In this document: piece after piece, positions 1-7,134 of the stretch
Numbering within the stretch: position 1 is the stretch's first letter
Layout of the letters: every line of letters starts with the position of its first letter
DNA from: Bacillota bacterium
GTDB lineage: Bacteria > Bacillota > Clostridia > Oscillospirales > Ruminococcaceae
Length of the DNA: 10,063 nt
Direction: 5' to 3'
NCBI GenBank assembly: GCA_023429685.1
Contig: JAEZDF010000140.1
Span: 1-10,063, forward strand
Position numbers and translations under genes: made by a program
Notes under the pieces: model-generated
Databases searched by the model: none
The model's input: the letters and a program-made list of their open reading frames with translations, nothing else
Told to the model about the DNA's origin: nothing

Positions 1-91
1 TCGTTTTTGGGCAAGCAGATGGAGGAGTAGTCGAATTTTGTTTCTTTGCTTACTCTCACACAATTTAGTTCATAATAATGTAAGATAGCAC
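1..91. other. Left-edge sequence with no assignable gene
   Basis: All three forward frames are open at the window edge and close early: frame 1 at 28-30, frame 3 at 66-68 and frame 2 by about 88. The 3' end of an upstream gene could lie here, but the fragments are too short to identify. The stretch from about 31 to 91 is AT-rich and looks intergenic. I see no clear terminator for an upstream gene. Confidence 0.3.
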
Positions 92-120
92 TTGCAAAAT
101 CAGTGCGATTATGGTATCGT
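92..120 (+). promoter_or_regulatory. Possible promoter for the rimP-nusA-infB operon
   Basis: A -35-like TTGCAA (92-97) is followed after 17 nt by TATCGT (115-120), which is preceded by TGG, an extended -10 pattern. The -10 matches consensus at only 4 of 6 positions. The start would fall near 127, about 20 nt before the strong leader hairpin. A nearby TATAAA (121-126) is a better -10 but has no -35 at the right spacing. Weak evidence. Confidence 0.3.
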
Positions 121-144
121 TATAAAAGTAATGAATGTTCGTGT

Positions 145-170
145 GAAAGAGTGGGAAACCCCACTCTTTC
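145..170 (+). promoter_or_regulatory. Perfect 11-bp hairpin in the rimP leader
   Basis: Positions 145-155 pair without mismatch with 160-170 around the four-base loop AAAC. The stem is GC-rich next to the loop and A/T-rich at the base. Only TTT at the base of the 3' arm resembles a U tract and the bases after it are CCTGCG, so it is a poor intrinsic terminator. A leader structure, attenuation element or RNA processing site is more likely. The hairpin is visible in the sequence; its role is inferred. Confidence 0.7.
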
Positions 171-206
171 CTGCGTTATACGGTCTAAGCGTTCGGTGTA
201 TAGGAA

Positions 207-224
207 AGCGGTCTGTGTACCGCT
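207..224 (+). promoter_or_regulatory. Second hairpin in the rimP leader
   Basis: AGCGGT (207-212) pairs perfectly with ACCGCT (219-224) around a six-base loop. It lies between the 11-bp hairpin and the rimP ribosome-binding site and could belong to one folded leader. With only six pairs it could also occur by chance. Confidence 0.4.
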
Positions 225-226
225 CG

Positions 227-249
227 CCCCTTCCCCGATGGAATGGAGG
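227..249 (+). promoter_or_regulatory. Possible hairpin masking the rimP Shine-Dalgarno
   Basis: The pyrimidine run 227-234 can pair with 240-249, giving eight pairs with single bulges at T244 and A247 and a loop of 235-239. The 3' arm contains the whole GGAGG ribosome-binding site of rimP (245-249). If it forms, the hairpin would limit translation of rimP. Two bulges make it only moderately stable. Confidence 0.35.
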
Positions 250-255
250 ATATGT

Positions 256-759
256 TTGGCAAAGCAAAAGCACAAAAGCACGGTCGAGGTTGTGACCGAG
301 ATCTGCACACCCATTGCGCAAAAAATGGGTCTATCTATATGGGACATCCGATTTGAAAAAGAGGGTGCCTCATGGTTTTTGCGCGTCTTTATCGATAAAG
401 AGGGCGGCGTAACCATAAGCGATTGCGAAGCAATGAGCACCGCCATCGACCCGCTAATCGATCAGGCGGACCCCATTGACCAGAGCTATTATCTGGAGGT
501 TTCGTCACCCGGCATAGACCGTGCGCTCTGCAGACCATGGCATTTTGAGCAGTATATCGGCAGTGTGGTCGATGTACGAACCATCCGTCCCGTGGATGGT
601 CAGCGCGATTTTACTGGTATATTGGAAGGGTATGAAAACGGCGAGGCACGCATTGCGGTGCAAGGCGGCAGTAACATGACGTTTAAAAAGGACGAAACTG
701 CCTTTATCCGTCTAAATATTGATGAGTTTGATTTTGGAGGAACTGACAAAGATGAGTAA
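256..759 (+). CDS. rimP: Ribosome maturation factor RimP (YlxS)
   Basis: RimP is a cytoplasmic factor that binds the 30S subunit and supports its late maturation. The protein is 167 residues, close to the family's usual 150-160. The N-terminal alpha/beta domain holds the family signature EVSSPGIDRAL at residues 81-91; a smaller C-terminal SH3-like domain follows (roughly 95-155). I chose TTG at 256 because GGAGG (245-249) lies 6 nt upstream and it gives the expected N-terminus. An in-frame ATG at 238 and a GTG at 103 have no suitable binding site, and the region before 238 reads as leader RNA. The end overlaps nusA by 8 nt, so translation is probably coupled. The family call is firm; the exact start is likely but not certain. 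Confidence 0.93.
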   Translation: MAKQKHKSTVEVVTEICTPIAQKMGLSIWDIRFEKEGASWFLRVFIDKEGGVTISDCEAMSTAIDPLIDQADPIDQSYYLEVSSPGIDRALCRPWHFEQYIGSVVDVRTIRPVDGQRDFTGILEGYENGEARIAVQGGSNMTFKKDETAFIRLNIDEFDFGGTDKDE

Positions 760-1831
760 CGAGTTCTTTGACGCGCTTACCCTGCTTGAAAAAGAAAAGG
801 GTATCCCTGCGGATTATTTGATCGAGAAGATTAAAAACGCGATACTCAATGCGGTAAAGCGTGACTACGGCGCGTCAGACAATGTAATGGTAGAGATCGA
901 CCCCGTCAAAGGCGCGTTCCATGTTGCGATACGTAAAGAGGTGGTTGACGAGGTGGAAAACCCCGCAACCCAAATACAAAAAGAGGACGCAAAGCAGTAT
1001 GCGAAGCGCGGCAAGCTGGACGATTTTGTCGACATCGCGCTCGAAACCAAGCAGTTTGGACGCATTGCCGCTCAAACCGCAAAGCATATTATCCGCCAGG
1101 GCATCCGAGAGGCGGAGCGCGGCCAGATGTATCAGGACTTCCAGAGCAAGCATCACGAGATCGTCACAGCCGTAGTACTTAAGCTGGACCCCAGAAAGGG
1201 GAGCGCAACGCTTGAGATTGGCAGAAACGAAGCGATGCTACCCAAAAGCGAGATGGTTCCGGGCGAGCTGCTTCGCGAAGGCGATCGAATCAAGGTGTAT
1301 GTAGTCAATGTCGAGAACACCGAAAAGGGTCCTCGCGTCATGATATCCCGCACCCATCCGGGTCTGGTTAAGCGTTTGTTTGAGATGGAGGTTCCCGAAA
1401 TCTACGACGGCACCGTCGAGATTAAGGCGGTTTCCCGCGAGGCGGGCTCAAGAACCAAGCTTGCCGTATACAGCAAGGATGAAAATGTAGACGCCGTGGG
1501 CGCGTGCATCGGTCCTAAGGGCTCACGTGTATCCCGTATTGTAGATGAGCTGGGTGGCGAAAAGATTGATGTGGTGCGCTTCAGCGAAACCGCCGAGGAG
1601 TTTATCGCCGAAGCACTTTCCCCCGCCGACGTGGTAAAGGTAGAGATTTTAGACGAGATTGCTCGTTCCTGCCGTGTTACCGTGCCCGACAATCAGTTAT
1701 CGCTTGCCATCGGCAACAAGGGGCAGAATGCCCGCCTTGCCGCAAGACTGACGGGGTACAAGATCGACATCCGCCCCGAGAGCGGGTTCTATGGTGAGGA
1801 TGAGACCGCCGCGCCAGTGGAACAAGCCTAG
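752..1831 (+). CDS. nusA: Transcription termination/antitermination factor NusA
   Basis: NusA binds RNA polymerase and nascent RNA and affects pausing, intrinsic termination and antitermination. The 359-residue protein has the RNA polymerase-binding N-terminal domain (about 1-125), an S1 domain (about 135-200), KH1 (about 205-280, GxxG loop GPKG at 254-257) and KH2 (about 285-345, loop GNKG at 321-324). The signature SRTHPGLVKRLFEMEVPEI spans 199-217. It ends soon after KH2 and lacks the acidic repeats of enterobacterial NusA; this is normal for Firmicutes (Bacillus subtilis NusA is about 370 residues). ATG 752 is preceded by GGAGGA (736-741); an in-frame TTG at 719 lies inside rimP and is unlikely. 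It overlaps rimP by 8 nt, and rnpM follows after about 30 nt. Confidence 0.97.
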   Translation: MSNEFFDALTLLEKEKGIPADYLIEKIKNAILNAVKRDYGASDNVMVEIDPVKGAFHVAIRKEVVDEVENPATQIQKEDAKQYAKRGKLDDFVDIALETKQFGRIAAQTAKHIIRQGIREAERGQMYQDFQSKHHEIVTAVVLKLDPRKGSATLEIGRNEAMLPKSEMVPGELLREGDRIKVYVVNVENTEKGPRVMISRTHPGLVKRLFEMEVPEIYDGTVEIKAVSREAGSRTKLAVYSKDENVDAVGACIGPKGSRVSRIVDELGGEKIDVVRFSETAEEFIAEALSPADVVKVEILDEIARSCRVTVPDNQLSLAIGNKGQNARLAARLTGYKIDIRPESGFYGEDETAAPVEQA

Positions 1832-1864
1832 TAACAACCATGTGCACCGAAAGGTAGGATGACA

Positions 1865-2137
1865 ATGCAGGCAAAACGGGTGCCGCTGCGCATGTGCACC
1901 GGCTGCGGAGAAATGAAGCCCAAGCGTGAGCTTGTACGGGTAGTAAAGGGCGCTGCGGGTGATATTAGCCTTGACTTAACCGGGAAAAAGGCAGGCAGGG
2001 GCGCGTATGTGTGCCGAAATATTGCCTGTTTAAAGAAGGCACGAAAGTCAAGACGCATAGAGAAATCGTTCGCCTGCCAGATACCAGAGGAAGTCTACGA
2101 CCGGCTCGAGAAGGAGATGACGGACGATGACAAATGA
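1865..2137 (+). CDS. rnpM: RNase P modulator RnpM (YlxR, DUF448)
   Basis: YlxR proteins are small nucleic-acid-binding proteins encoded between nusA and infB. In Bacillus subtilis YlxR has been reported to bind RNase P RNA and reduce RNase P activity, hence RnpM. The 90-residue product has the family hallmarks: the MCTGC segment (10-14) followed by EMK, then GRGAYVC (44-50) with another Cys at 55 and a basic stretch (58-67). Cys 11, 14, 50 and 55 are positioned like a possible metal or structural cluster, which is inference. ATG 1865 is preferred because AAGGTAGG (1851-1858) lies six bases upstream. ATG 1859, two codons earlier, directly abuts that site. The gene overlaps ylxQ by 11 nt. Confidence 0.92.
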   Translation: MQAKRVPLRMCTGCGEMKPKRELVRVVKGAAGDISLDLTGKKAGRGAYVCRNIACLKKARKSRRIEKSFACQIPEEVYDRLEKEMTDDDK

Positions 2138-2456
2138 TATAAACGACCGCCTGCTGTCCATGATTGGCATGTGCAGAAGAGCGGGTAAACTGACCGCAGG
2201 GTTTGACACCGTGGTCGAGGGGGTACGCACAGGCAGCATTACAAGTGTGTTTTACGCTTGCGATGTCTCTGCCAAAACAGTAAAAGAGCTTAATTATGTC
2301 TGCGGGCAGGAGAACGTACCAACGATTCCACTGCCGGTGACGATGGATGAGATACGCAGCATGACCGCAAAGCGACTAGGCATATTTGCCGTAACCGATG
2401 CGGGGCTGCGAAGGAAGATCAGCGAGATGGTCCTTAGTGATGGAGGTAAGATATGA
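2127..2456 (+). CDS. ylxQ: YlxQ, L7Ae/L30e-family RNA-binding protein
   Basis: This 109-residue protein belongs to the L7Ae/L30e/S12e family, whose members typically bind kink-turn RNA. The opening RLLSMIGMCRRAGKLTAGFD (8-27), a central segment with YACDVSAKT (43-51) and a terminal AVTDAGLRRKI (88-98) match YlxQ in length and order. Its cellular role is not settled; the operon points to ribosome or RNA metabolism. ATG 2127 is preceded by AAGGAG (2111-2116) at 10 nt, inside the end of rnpM, giving an 11-nt overlap. The stop overlaps the infB start by 4 nt (ATGA), so the two are probably translationally coupled. Confidence 0.9.
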   Translation: MTNDINDRLLSMIGMCRRAGKLTAGFDTVVEGVRTGSITSVFYACDVSAKTVKELNYVCGQENVPTIPLPVTMDEIRSMTAKRLGIFAVTDAGLRRKISEMVLSDGGKI

Positions 2457-4750
2457 TAAAATACAGATTATTTGAGGTAGCCAAGGATATGGGGCTAACC
2501 AGCAAGGATTTAATGGATTTCCTTGCGCCGAAGATGGAACTTGATAAAAAACACATGACGATTCTTGACGAGCGTGCGATGAACATGGTTTTTGACCATT
2601 TCACAAAAGCGCATGCCGTCAGTGAGTTAAACCTCCCCGTGCCTTCGCAAGAGAAGGTCGCGGCACCCCTACCTGGGGCTCAGAACAGCGCTGTGCAGGC
2701 AAAGGGCAAGCCTGTAGTACCCCAGCCCGGCAGCAGACCAGCCCCCGTACAGCAAAACAAAGGCCAGCCCAAGCAGACGCGCCACGTAGACACGCGCTCT
2801 GCAACCGTTGACCTTGAAAAGTACAACGAAAAGTACGAAAAGATTGCGCCGTCTAGTGCCACGGTTAAGGATAACGTGCAGGCAAATAAGCAAAAGCTTA
2901 CCCAGCGTTCCGCTCAGCGCGGCAGACGCCGTTATGGACCTCGTGAGACCGAGGCGGATAAGATGCGCAAGCTTGAGATGATTAAGAAAAAGCGTCAGGA
3001 GCTTAAGGTATCCATCCCCGATATGATTACCGTAGCCGAGCTTGCCATGCGTCTGACCGTTACAGCAAGCGAGGTCATCAAGAAGCTGATGCACCTTGGC
3101 ACCATGGCATCCATCAATCAGGAGATTGATTTTGACACCGCTGCAATGGTGGTAATGGAGTTCGGCGCAAAGGTGGAAAAAGAGATCGTCGTCACCATTG
3201 AGGAGCGTCTGATTGACGACACCGAGGATTCGGCGGACGACCTTGTGGCGCGCAGCCCTGTCGTCGTTGTTATGGGTCACGTTGACCACGGCAAGACCTC
3301 GCTGCTCGACGCAATTCGCGACGCCAATGTTATCGCGACCGAGGCGGGCGGCATTACCCAGCATATCGGTGCTTACCGCGTTAAGGTAAACAACCAATAC
3401 ATTACGTTTTTAGATACGCCCGGACACGAGGCGTTTACCTCTATGCGCGCCCGCGGCGCGCAGGTTACCGACATCGCCATCCTTGTTGTGGCTGCCGACG
3501 ACGGCATTATGCCCCAGACGGTAGAGGCGATTAACCATGCAAAGGCGGCGGGGGTATCGATCATCGTTGCCGTGAACAAGATGGATAAGCCGGACGCAAA
3601 CCCGGATAAAGTTATGCAGCAGCTCACCGAGTACGAGCTGGTGCCCGAAGAGTGGGGCGGCGACGTCATCTGTGTGCCCGTTTCCGCGCTGAAGAAAACA
3701 GGCATCGACCAGCTACTTGAGATGGTGCTGCTTGTGGCGGACATGAAGGAGCTCAAGGCAAACCCCGAGCGCCTTGGCAAGGGCACCGTTATCGAGGCAA
3801 AGCTTGATAAGGGACGCGGTCCCGTTGCGACCCTGCTTGTGCAAAACGGCACGCTGCATGTGGGCGATCTGGTCATTGCGGGAACGGCAACCGGTCGTGT
3901 GCGCGCGATGCTTGACGACCACGGCGAGCCGATTAAGACGGCTGGTCCCTGTGTTCCAGTTGAGATTACAGGTCTTGGCGAGGTGCCTGCGGCGGGCGAT
4001 GTCTTTAACGTGGTTGAGGATGAGCAGCTTGCCAGAAAGCTGGTTGACGAGCGTCGTCACACCGCTAAGGAAGAGCAGTTCTCCCGCTATACCCGCGTAA
4101 CGCTCGACAACCTATTCGCACAGATTGCCGAAGGCTCTGTTAAGGATCTCAATCTCATCGTCAAGGGTGACGTGGCTGGTTCGGTTGAGGCGGTGCGCCA
4201 GACCCTAGAGAAGCTTTCAAACGACGAGGTGCGCGTGCGTGTTATCCATGGCGGCGTGGGTGCCGTCAGCGAGTCGGATGTCATGCTTGCCGATGCCTCC
4301 AACGCGATTATTGTCGGCTTTAACGTTCGCCCCGATCCCGTAGCGCGTACCAACGCCGAGAATATGGGCGTGGAACTGCGCTTGTACCGTGTCATCTACG
4401 ACGCGGTGGACGATGTCAAGGCGGCTATGAAGGGCATGCTCGCACCCAAGTTCCGTGATGTGGATCTTGGTCGCGCAGAGGTGCGCCAGACCATTCGCAT
4501 CACCAACGTCGGCACCGTTGCAGGCTGTTATGTACTCGACGGCAAGATTACAAGGGCTGCGAACATCCGCATTGTACGTGACGGTATCATCATTGCCGAA
4601 GACAAGATTCTTTCACTTAAACGCTTTAAGGATGACGTGAAGGAGGTTGCGACCGGCTACGAATGCGGCATTGGTCTAACCAAGTTCAACGACATCAAGG
4701 AAGGCGACATCCTTGAGGCATACATCATAGAGGAGTACAGAGAGGATTAA
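2453..4750 (+). CDS. infB: Translation initiation factor IF-2
   Basis: IF2 is the GTPase that brings formyl-methionyl initiator tRNA to the 30S subunit and promotes joining with the 50S. The 765-residue protein has an IF2N domain (1-50), a Pro/Gln/Lys/Arg-rich linker (about 60-185), a second IF2N domain (about 190-240), the G domain, beta-barrel domain II (about 440-530), domain III and the tRNA-binding C-terminal domain. The GTPase motifs are intact: G1 GHVDHGKT 275-282, G2 region GGITQHIGAY 299-308, G3 DTPGHE 321-326, G4 NKMDK 375-379 and G5 SAL 411-413. ATG 2453 has GGAGG (2442-2446) 6 nt upstream and overlaps ylxQ by 4 nt. An internal in-frame ATG at 2963 could start a shorter isoform. 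No defect is visible. Confidence 0.98.
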   Translation: MIKYRLFEVAKDMGLTSKDLMDFLAPKMELDKKHMTILDERAMNMVFDHFTKAHAVSELNLPVPSQEKVAAPLPGAQNSAVQAKGKPVVPQPGSRPAPVQQNKGQPKQTRHVDTRSATVDLEKYNEKYEKIAPSSATVKDNVQANKQKLTQRSAQRGRRRYGPRETEADKMRKLEMIKKKRQELKVSIPDMITVAELAMRLTVTASEVIKKLMHLGTMASINQEIDFDTAAMVVMEFGAKVEKEIVVTIEERLIDDTEDSADDLVARSPVVVVMGHVDHGKTSLLDAIRDANVIATEAGGITQHIGAYRVKVNNQYITFLDTPGHEAFTSMRARGAQVTDIAILVVAADDGIMPQTVEAINHAKAAGVSIIVAVNKMDKPDANPDKVMQQLTEYELVPEEWGGDVICVPVSALKKTGIDQLLEMVLLVADMKELKANPERLGKGTVIEAKLDKGRGPVATLLVQNGTLHVGDLVIAGTATGRVRAMLDDHGEPIKTAGPCVPVEITGLGEVPAAGDVFNVVEDEQLARKLVDERRHTAKEEQFSRYTRVTLDNLFAQIAEGSVKDLNLIVKGDVAGSVEAVRQTLEKLSNDEVRVRVIHGGVGAVSESDVMLADASNAIIVGFNVRPDPVARTNAENMGVELRLYRVIYDAVDDVKAAMKGMLAPKFRDVDLGRAEVRQTIRITNVGTVAGCYVLDGKITRAANIRIVRDGIIIAEDKILSLKRFKDDVKEVATGYECGIGLTKFNDIKEGDILEAYIIEEYRED

Positions 4751-4805
4751 CACCCTCTCGCTCCTGTTTGCGTATAAACTTTCTCGAAAGGCGGATTTCA
4801 CCGGT

Positions 4806-5186
4806 ATGGCAGGCTATAAGGTAGGTAGAAACAGCGAGGATATTCGCAGAGAACTCGCGGATATCATGCGCTTACTCAAGGATCCGCGTATCACGGGGCT
4901 TCTGAGCATCGTGAGGGTGGAACTGTCGGGCGACATGTCCCACGCGAAGGTGTATGTCAGCTCAATGGATGGCTATGACGCTGCACTTGACGCGGTCAAA
5001 GGGCTGCAGCATGCGTCTGGGTTTATCCGAAGGGAGATCAACAATCGCCTAAGCCTGCGCACCTCTCCCGAGCTGAAGTTCATCGCGGATAATTCCATCG
5101 AGCATGGCGCTGAGATTAATCGTATGCTCAAGAAGCTGCTGCCCGAAGACGAACAATCCGACGAGCGGCAAAATCCCGAAGAATGA
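4806..5186 (+). CDS. rbfA: 30S ribosome-binding factor RbfA
   Basis: RbfA binds the immature 30S subunit near helix 1 of 16S rRNA and is needed for late maturation and cold growth. The 126 residues form the single KH-like fold of the family, starting GRNSEDIRRELADIM (7-21), with the DPRI segment (26-29), the AKVYVS strand (47-52) and the C-terminal SPELKFIADNSIEHG (87-101). The tail from about 112 is acidic and probably disordered. ATG 4806 follows infB after 55 nt. The best ribosome-binding site is AAAGG (4787-4791), 14 nt upstream, which is unusually distant; no better in-frame start is present. Confidence 0.95.
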   Translation: MAGYKVGRNSEDIRRELADIMRLLKDPRITGLLSIVRVELSGDMSHAKVYVSSMDGYDAALDAVKGLQHASGFIRREINNRLSLRTSPELKFIADNSIEHGAEINRMLKKLLPEDEQSDERQNPEE

Positions 5187-5217
5187 GATTAAGCCTGAAA
5201 GGCATGGTTATTTGAGC

Positions 5218-6168
5218 ATGAACAACATCAGCGTCAAAGAGGTTTGCAATACCCTGCTTAGCAGCGATAACATTCTAATTGTAACCCATCAAAGCCCCGA
5301 CGGCGATACGTTTGGCAGCGGTTATGCGCTGTATTTTGCCCTAAAGCAGCTGGGTAAACGCGCGCGCGTGGTGTGCTCGGACGAGCCGCCCGAGCGTTAT
5401 ATGTTTTTGCTAGAAGGGTATCAGCACGATGAGTTTGAGCCGGGGCTGATTGTTGCGGTGGATTTGGCAGACCGCCAGCTGTTCGGCGATAAGTATGTGC
5501 ATCTTGCAGACAAGGTTGATATCTGTATCGATCATCATCCCTCCAATACCCGTTATGCCCGCAGGGTTTTGCTGCGCCCGCAAGCGTCGGCAACCTGCGA
5601 GATTATGTACGACGTAATCAAGAAACTGGGAGCGACCTTTGACGTGCAGATTAGTACCTGCATCTACACCGGCATTGCAACCGATACCGGCTGCTTTCGC
5701 TTTTCCAACACCTCCGCCAAAGCGCACCTGATTGCGGCACGCATGATGGCGAGTGGGGTCAATGTCGCACAGATCAACCGCTGGATGTTTGAGACCAAGA
5801 GCGTCAGCCGCATCATGATAGAGCGACAGGTGCTTGAATCGATTGAATACTATTTTGACCATAAATGCGCGCTGATCTATATCACGCAGGATATGCTCGC
5901 CACTTCGGGTGCCGAGGAGAGCGAGCTGGAGGGAATCTCCACATTGCCGCGTCAGATTTCGGGCGTTTTGATTGGCGTGATGCTTCGCGAAAAAGCGACC
6001 GGCGAGTTTAAGGTGTCTATCCGCACCAACGAGGGTTTTGATGCTTCTAAAATCTGCGGGGAGCTGGGCGGTGGCGGCCATATGAAGGCAGCCGGATGTG
6101 TAGTACCCGGAGATTTGGATAACGCAAAGCGCACGATTGTGCAAACCATAGCCAAATACATGCAGTAA
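5218..6168 (+). CDS. nrnA: DHH/DHHA1 phosphoesterase, NrnA-type nanoRNase/pAp phosphatase
   Basis: NrnA-type enzymes degrade 2-5-nt RNA to nucleotides and dephosphorylate 3'-phosphoadenosine 5'-phosphate in the cytoplasm. The 316-residue product has an N-terminal DHH domain with metal-binding motifs THQSPDGDTFGSG (23-35; His24, Asp28, Asp30), Asp82 in VAVDLADR, the eponymous IDHHPSN (104-110) and TGIATDTGCFRFSNT (151-165; Asp156). The C-terminal DHHA1 domain ends with GELGGGGHMKAAG (281-293), the substrate-binding glycine loop. All key residues are present. ATG 5218 is annotated, but TTG 5212 has AAAGG (5198-5202) at the better distance of 9 nt and may be the real start, adding two residues. 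The gene lies between rbfA and truB, as is common in Firmicutes. Confidence 0.92.
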   Translation: MNNISVKEVCNTLLSSDNILIVTHQSPDGDTFGSGYALYFALKQLGKRARVVCSDEPPERYMFLLEGYQHDEFEPGLIVAVDLADRQLFGDKYVHLADKVDICIDHHPSNTRYARRVLLRPQASATCEIMYDVIKKLGATFDVQISTCIYTGIATDTGCFRFSNTSAKAHLIAARMMASGVNVAQINRWMFETKSVSRIMIERQVLESIEYYFDHKCALIYITQDMLATSGAEESELEGISTLPRQISGVLIGVMLREKATGEFKVSIRTNEGFDASKICGELGGGGHMKAAGCVVPGDLDNAKRTIVQTIAKYMQ

Positions 6169-6198
6169 TATGGATGCTGTTATAGGGGGCGCTTGAGG

Positions 6199-7080
6199 TT
6201 GGATGGTATCCTGCTTGTTAACAAGCCGCAGAAGTTTACCTCCTTTGACGTGGTGGCGAAGCTGCGCGGAATTTTAAAAACCAAGAAAATAGGGCACGGC
6301 GGTACGCTTGACCCAATGGCGACCGGCGTGCTTCCTGTGTTTGTCGGCAGTGCCACAGGTGCGTGCGACCTTGTGCCCGAGTCCGGCAAAACTTACATAG
6401 CAGGGCTGCAGCTTGGTATTGTCACCGATACACAGGACATCTGGGGCAAGGTGCTGCAGCAAAATGAGTTTCAAGTAAGTCTCGAACAATTTTCTCAGAT
6501 TGCCGGACGGTTTTTGGGCGACACGATGCAGACCCCGCCCATGTATTCCGCTGTAAAGGTGGGGGGCAAGCGCTTGTATGAGCTGGCGCGGCGCGGTGAA
6601 GAGGTTGAACGCCCCGCGCGTCTTGTCACCATTCATTCGCTGTTTATCCGCTCCGCCGACGTCGAGAAGGGGGAGTTCACCATTGAGGTGAGCTGCTCTA
6701 AGGGAACCTACATCCGTACCCTTTGCGCCGATATCGGAGACATGCTCGGGTGCGGCGCCGTATTAACGTCGCTGGTGCGCACCTGTGCGCTTGGGTTTCC
6801 CCTTGAACGCTGCCTCACACTCGAAGAGATTGAGCAGTGCGCATTGCGCGGTGAGGCGAAAGGTTTGCTCATCCCAACAGAACGGGCGTTTATAAGCCTG
6901 TCCGCCCTGCACCTAAACGACGATCAGACACGGCGCTTTCAAAACGGCGTAAAGCTTGCCCTTGACCTTCCTGACGAGAGTGATGTTCGGGTATACGGAC
7001 ATGACGGCAGCTTCCTTGGCATCGGCACAGGAGAGGCAACCACCGGCAAGCTGCGGGTGAAAAAGTTTTTTAAGGGCTGA
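6199..7080 (+). CDS. truB: tRNA pseudouridine(55) synthase TruB
   Basis: TruB converts uridine 55 in the T-arm of tRNAs to pseudouridine and acts as a tRNA folding chaperone. The 293-residue protein starts DGILLVNKP, the usual TruB opening. It contains the catalytic motif GHGGTLDPMATGVLP (32-46; catalytic Asp38), TPPMYSAVKVGGKRLYELAR (112-131) and CSKGTYIRTLCADIG (166-180). The C-terminal region (about 230-293) is PUA-like. There is no ATG near this point. TTG 6199 is chosen because it gives the family N-terminus and lies 9 nt after GGGGG (6185-6189). TTG 6193, two codons earlier, is possible but only 3 nt from it. The gap after nrnA is about 30 nt and after truB 54 nt. Confidence 0.95.
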   Translation: MDGILLVNKPQKFTSFDVVAKLRGILKTKKIGHGGTLDPMATGVLPVFVGSATGACDLVPESGKTYIAGLQLGIVTDTQDIWGKVLQQNEFQVSLEQFSQIAGRFLGDTMQTPPMYSAVKVGGKRLYELARRGEEVERPARLVTIHSLFIRSADVEKGEFTIEVSCSKGTYIRTLCADIGDMLGCGAVLTSLVRTCALGFPLERCLTLEEIEQCALRGEAKGLLIPTERAFISLSALHLNDDQTRRFQNGVKLALDLPDESDVRVYGHDGSFLGIGTGEATTGKLRVKKFFKG

Positions 7081-7134
7081 TATACAGTCAGCAACGTTTT
7101 TAATATGCACAACGACCGAAAGGGAGCATCCGCT

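Noticed and set aside
103..255. Longer rimP reading frame starting at GTG 103 or ATG 238
   Set aside because: The extra part runs through the leader hairpins, lacks family similarity, and the GGAGG at 245-249 points to TTG 256.
2669..3397. 242-codon open frame on the minus strand opposite infB
   Set aside because: It lies wholly antisense to a clear, intact infB and its sequence resembles no protein I recognise; it is a shadow of biased codon use.
4740..4759. Hairpin across the infB stop codon (GAGAGG with CCTCTC)
   Set aside because: Only six pairs with an 8-nt loop and no U tract; too weak for a terminator, and rbfA follows in the same apparent operon.
5410..6144. 244-codon open frame on the minus strand opposite nrnA
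   Set aside because: Antisense to a DHH protein with all catalytic motifs; no ribosome-binding site or recognisable domain.
7081..7134. FMN riboswitch before ribF
   Set aside because: The gap is only 54 nt and shows none of the multi-stem structure an FMN aptamer needs.
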